Assembly (NCBI RefSeq): GCF_013359755.1 | Contig: NZ_JABMCJ010000089.1 | Span: 1-64,000, forward strand | Source: Tardiphaga robiniae | Lineage (GTDB): Bacteria > Pseudomonadota > Alphaproteobacteria > Rhizobiales > Xanthobacteraceae | DNA: 64,000 bases | Direction: 5' to 3' | Shown: positions 61,340-64,000 of the stretch, piece by piece | How the letters are laid out: each line of letters starts with the position of its first letter | How positions within the stretch are numbered: the first letter of the stretch is position 1 | Notes under the pieces: model-generated | The model's database searches: none | What the model was told of the DNA's origin: nothing | What the model saw: the letters and a program-made list of their open reading frames with translations, nothing else | Position numbers and translations under genes: made by a program

Positions 61340-62524
61340 ATGTGCACGATGGGTCCTGAAGGCGGCGCAGGAGGTGCGGGCGGCGCAGGCGGCGCCGGTG
61401 GTGCTGGGGGAGCGGGCGGTGCCGGAGGTGCAGGCGGTGCTGGAGCTGGGCCCTACGGCAGTTATGGATCGCCGCTGGTTGCCGATGCACTCGTCAAGCA
61501 CCGCGACGGTATCGTCGGAAGCTGGCTCGGTCAGACCGTCAATCGGTCGCCACGTGCGCTGGACGACAAGAAGAACCTCGCGCTCTGGGAGCCGTGGGTG
61601 CGGGCGGCGGTCATAGACTTCGAACTGCTGTCGCACCTCCATTTTACAAGCCACTCAGAGAAATTCAGCTACAAGCATCAGGGCAAGAACGTCTCCCGGA
61701 CACCGAGCGAGAAGTCGGTCACGGTCTGGCAGTTCCACGTTCAAACCACAGCGACTGATCCGTCCCCCAAAGCGAAATCGAACCGAATTGCGACTTTGAT
61801 TCGCCCGCCGGTCGACACTTTCAAAGGCCAGCTGGATTTTCTGGATCAATACGCCGATCTTCGCGAGGATCGTGTTTCGGAAATCGTGACCCAGCTCGGC
61901 CCTCAATATGCGTTCTGGAGTTCGGTCGTGAACTTGCATCCGGATCGCACCAAGAAGACGATCGAGCTGCTCGATGCTGCGCTTCGGTTTGCGACCGCGG
62001 TGGAAATGCGCATCAAGCATGCTCTGGCGTGCTGGCGACCGTATGAGCTGTCGTCTCAGGTTCAACCAATCATTCTGACACCGGGCCACGGTACATTTCC
62101 GAGCGGTCATTCAACCGAAAATCACATGATTGCGCGCATCCTGTGGGAGCTGTACGGGCGCGAACCGAGACTAGGTGAGCAGTTGATGCGACAGGCGGCG
62201 CGCATCGCGGTCAACCGCACAGTGGCGGGTGTCCATTTCCCGGTCGACACTGCGGCCGGTCAGGTGCTTGGACTGTCACTTGCCCGCTATTTTATTCTGC
62301 GGGCGAAAGGTGGGCCGAGGTTCAACGCTTGGCGTTTTGACGGCGGGCGATACGGAGCTACTCAGGACTTCAATTTCCATGATTTCTATAATCCAGCAAA
62401 CGGACAGGAAAAGCTGAGCCCCCTGATTGATCCGCCCTATGTCGATTTTCTCGCCTCCACGCCGCCAGCTGTATCACCGATTATGAAGTGGCTGTGGGAC
62501 GCGGCGCTTGCAGAGGTGAAGTAG
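61340..62524 (+). CDS. PAP2/vanadium-haloperoxidase-fold protein with Gly-Gly-Ala tract
   Basis: 394 residues. Residues 8-34 are nine perfect Gly-Gly-Ala repeats. The C-terminal half has the acid phosphatase/vanadium haloperoxidase signature complete: K226-x6-R233-P234 (HALACWRP), P254-S-G-H257 (FPSGH), and R293-x5-H299-x3-D303 (RTVAGVHFPVD). The core lacks membrane helices, as in soluble haloperoxidase relatives rather than lipid phosphatases. There is no signal peptide; a Gly/Ala tract at the extreme N-terminus is unusual. GGGAG lies seven bases before ATG 61340. It is 18 bases after the cyclase gene and 47 bases before the protease gene, in one apparent operon. Confidence 0.85.
   Translation: MCTMGPEGGAGGAGGAGGAGGAGGAGGAGGAGGAGAGPYGSYGSPLVADALVKHRDGIVGSWLGQTVNRSPRALDDKKNLALWEPWVRAAVIDFELLSHLHFTSHSEKFSYKHQGKNVSRTPSEKSVTVWQFHVQTTATDPSPKAKSNRIATLIRPPVDTFKGQLDFLDQYADLREDRVSEIVTQLGPQYAFWSSVVNLHPDRTKKTIELLDAALRFATAVEMRIKHALACWRPYELSSQVQPIILTPGHGTFPSGHSTENHMIARILWELYGREPRLGEQLMRQAARIAVNRTVAGVHFPVDTAAGQVLGLSLARYFILRAKGGPRFNAWRFDGGRYGATQDFNFHDFYNPANGQEKLSPLIDPPYVDFLASTPPAVSPIMKWLWDAALAEVK
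61361..61441 (+). repeat. Coding Gly-Gly-Ala tract, nine units
   Basis: Nine consecutive GGA-encoding nine-base units, but with different synonymous codons in nearly all units (for example GGCGGCGCA, GGAGGTGCG, GGTGGTGCT, GGGGGAGCG); only the first and third are identical. The protein repeat is exact while the DNA repeat is not. Confidence 0.85.
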
Positions 62525-62571
62525 CTGCTGGGAAATGGCGGTAGGGCGATCGCATTCGCGAGGTGTGCGTT

Positions 62572-64000
62572 ATGGCAGAACAACGGAAGCGGGTTTCACC
62601 TTATCTCGAATGGGCGGTGCTGACGGAGTTCGCTTATCTCCCGGGTGAGTGGTTCTGGGTCTTGCTGGAGCTTGATGGACCAGCAGAAGCCCTTGCCCGT
62701 TCCGTTGTGCGCTCGGGGCTAGATCAGTTCCTTCGAATTCCCGCGGTCTATCAGGAGGCGCCACCGTCGCTGAGAGGTGCCGATCTAACATGCTGTATGG
62801 CGATTGCGAGACGCGAGGCTCTTTCCGCATTTGTTTCCGGCAAGGTATCGCGCGGCGACGCCAAACAGTTTGCGCCCCTGCTGTCCTCGATCAATCGAAT
62901 CGAGCTTGGAACGCCGACGACGAATCTGTTCGAGAAGACTGAACCGATCGAGCAGCAGTTGCTCGCCACGAGTCCGTCGCGGCGGGCAATTGTCGCGATC
63001 ATCGATGACGGATTGGCGTTCGCCCATGAGAGATTCCGCTTTCAGGATGGCCGATCGCGGGTGAAGTATTTCTGGAACCAGGACGATCACACAAATACAG
63101 GCATGCCGGCCGGCTTCGGCTGGGGGCGCGAGCTGCAGGAGAACGAGATCAATCAAATTCTGGCGTCCTGCACGCATACGGGATTGCTGGATGAGGATGA
63201 GTTCTATCGGTTGGCCGGTCAGAAGCTGGCTGCTCGCCGCGCCAAGCACGGTACGCACGTCATGGACATTGCTTGCGGGCTCGATCCGAAACATGCGGCT
63301 CCCGAAGATCCCAGCCTTCCCTATATCATCGGCGTTCAATTGCCGAAGTGGGTGACAGAAGAGACGTCGGGCGCATTCCTGACTCCGAATGTTTACGCCG
63401 CCATCTCCTATGTGCTCAGTCGTGCGGATCAGATCTCGGCCGCCGAAGGAACGGGGCCGATCCCTGTGGTCATCAATTTGAGTTATGGGACCATTGCCGG
63501 CCCGCACGATGGTACGTCACAGCTGGAAGCTGCGATCGATCAGTTGATAGCGTCACGCACCGCACCGCTCAGGGTCGTTCTGCCAGCCGGAAATCACTAT
63601 CTGGCGCGATGTCATGCCTTGGTCGAACTGTCTCAGGCATCAAGCCCTGGCCAATCGCCCAAGCGCTTGCGGTGGCGCGTGCAGCCCGACGATAAGGCCA
63701 ACAGCTTTATGGAGCTGTGGCTGCCCAAACAGGCAACAGAGAAGTCCCAGCCCGAAATCGCCATAAGGATTACCACTCCGACCAACCAGCGCAGTCCTTG
63801 GATTGGGGCTAACCAGAACTGGCAGTGGCGCATATCAGGCCAGCTCCGGTTTTTCGCGAAATACTACACTGCAGTCGGGGAGCGATCGCAGATATTCCTT
63901 GCTATGGCGCCCACGGCTGATCTCGCAATGCCCTCGCTGACTGCGCCGTCCGGGACATGGCTGATCGAACTCAAAAACAAAGGGGCAGCCACGACAGTCG
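62572..64000 (+). CDS. Subtilisin-like serine protease (S8), 3' end outside window
   Basis: An open frame of 476 codons from ATG 62572 (GAGG upstream) to the window end, no stop. The S8 catalytic residues visible are D145 (VAIIDDGLAF), H226 (KHGTHVMDIACG) and the oxyanion-hole N341 (VVLPAGNHY). INLSYGT near 301 is the strand before it. The Ser is not yet reached 135 residues after N341, whereas it lies about 66 on in subtilisin, so a domain is inserted (about 355-476, beta-rich sequence such as MELWLPKQ, APSGTWLIELKNK). The first 130 residues have no signal peptide and no known domain. It probably acts inside the cell or needs another partner. Confidence 0.85.
   Translation, partial: MAEQRKRVSPYLEWAVLTEFAYLPGEWFWVLLELDGPAEALARSVVRSGLDQFLRIPAVYQEAPPSLRGADLTCCMAIARREALSAFVSGKVSRGDAKQFAPLLSSINRIELGTPTTNLFEKTEPIEQQLLATSPSRRAIVAIIDDGLAFAHERFRFQDGRSRVKYFWNQDDHTNTGMPAGFGWGRELQENEINQILASCTHTGLLDEDEFYRLAGQKLAARRAKHGTHVMDIACGLDPKHAAPEDPSLPYIIGVQLPKWVTEETSGAFLTPNVYAAISYVLSRADQISAAEGTGPIPVVINLSYGTIAGPHDGTSQLEAAIDQLIASRTAPLRVVLPAGNHYLARCHALVELSQASSPGQSPKRLRWRVQPDDKANSFMELWLPKQATEKSQPEIAIRITTPTNQRSPWIGANQNWQWRISGQLRFFAKYYTAVGERSQIFLAMAPTADLAMPSLTAPSGTWLIELKNKGAATTV

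Noticed and set aside
61361-61441. Gly-Gly-Ala tract as an unstable DNA microsatellite
   Set aside because: Synonymous codons vary from unit to unit, so the DNA is not an exact repeat and slippage is unlikely.
1-64000. CRISPR array, prophage or insertion sequence
   Set aside because: No regularly spaced identical repeats, no transposase, integrase or phage structural gene was seen on either strand.

Overview
The window is high-GC, compactly organised chromosomal DNA. It fits an alphaproteobacterium of the Bradyrhizobium / Rhodopseudomonas / Afipia group (Nitrobacteraceae). This is inferred from gene content (DUF2927 protein, SSGC-type YkuD L,D-transpeptidase, TctC/Bug-type binding protein, many peptide-type ABC transporters), from ATGA/TGATG gene overlaps, and from REP-like palindromes in the gaps. 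No rRNA, tRNA, CRISPR array, integrase or insertion sequence was recognised.

Layout. 1-558: repeats only. 559-2097 (-): DUF2927 envelope protein and L,D-transpeptidase. 2337-3878 (+): ThDP enzyme of the acetolactate synthase family. 4167-4612 (+): two overlapping small genes. 4628-5506 (-): AraC regulator. 5751-15265 (+): 2-hydroxyacid dehydrogenase, three tandem paralogous Tat-exported peptide-type binding proteins, two permeases and a fused double ATPase. 15323-16300 (-): orphan TctC-type binding protein. 16476-25970 (-): a second peptide-type ABC transporter behind a GntR regulator, an epimerase, an SDR and an FAD oxidoreductase. 26176-30991 (+): NitT/TauT-type transporter, an arylmalonate-decarboxylase-like member of the Asp/Glu racemase superfamily and a dihydropyrimidinase/hydantoinase. 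30977-31867 (-): LysR regulator, divergent from 31963-35773 (+): nitronate monooxygenase, LivJ-type binding protein and acyl-CoA synthetase. 35873-44667: three aldehyde dehydrogenases, a class-I glutamine amidotransferase, a ModE-like HTH/periplasmic-binding-fold regulator, an SDR and an aldo/keto reductase. 44968-45976: small, poorly known ORFs. 46059-46859 (-): GntR regulator, divergent from 47051-58903 (+): small leader ORF, a five-gene peptide-type ABC transporter, CoA ligase, single-chain biotin-dependent acyl-CoA carboxylase and a hot-dog protein. 59050-64000 (+): small membrane protein, class III nucleotidyl cyclase-TolB-TPR protein, PAP2/vanadium-haloperoxidase-fold protein with a Gly-Gly-Ala tract, and a subtilisin-like protease running off the window.

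Most of the window is a set of uptake-plus-catabolism modules. Each pairs a solute transporter with one to four enzymes and usually a divergent one-component regulator; clean palindromes sit in several of the regulator/operon gaps. The most coherent pathway is 47051-58903: import, CoA activation, biotin-dependent carboxylation, then hot-dog chemistry. A recurring feature is a perfect hairpin directly 3' of binding-protein genes.

The least conventional region is the last 5 kb. A cyclase-TolB-TPR protein, a Gly-Gly-Ala PAP2 protein and a subtilase with an apparent inserted domain lie in a row, downstream of a textbook CRP-like palindrome. This combination does not match a pathway I can name and is the best candidate for an undescribed system.
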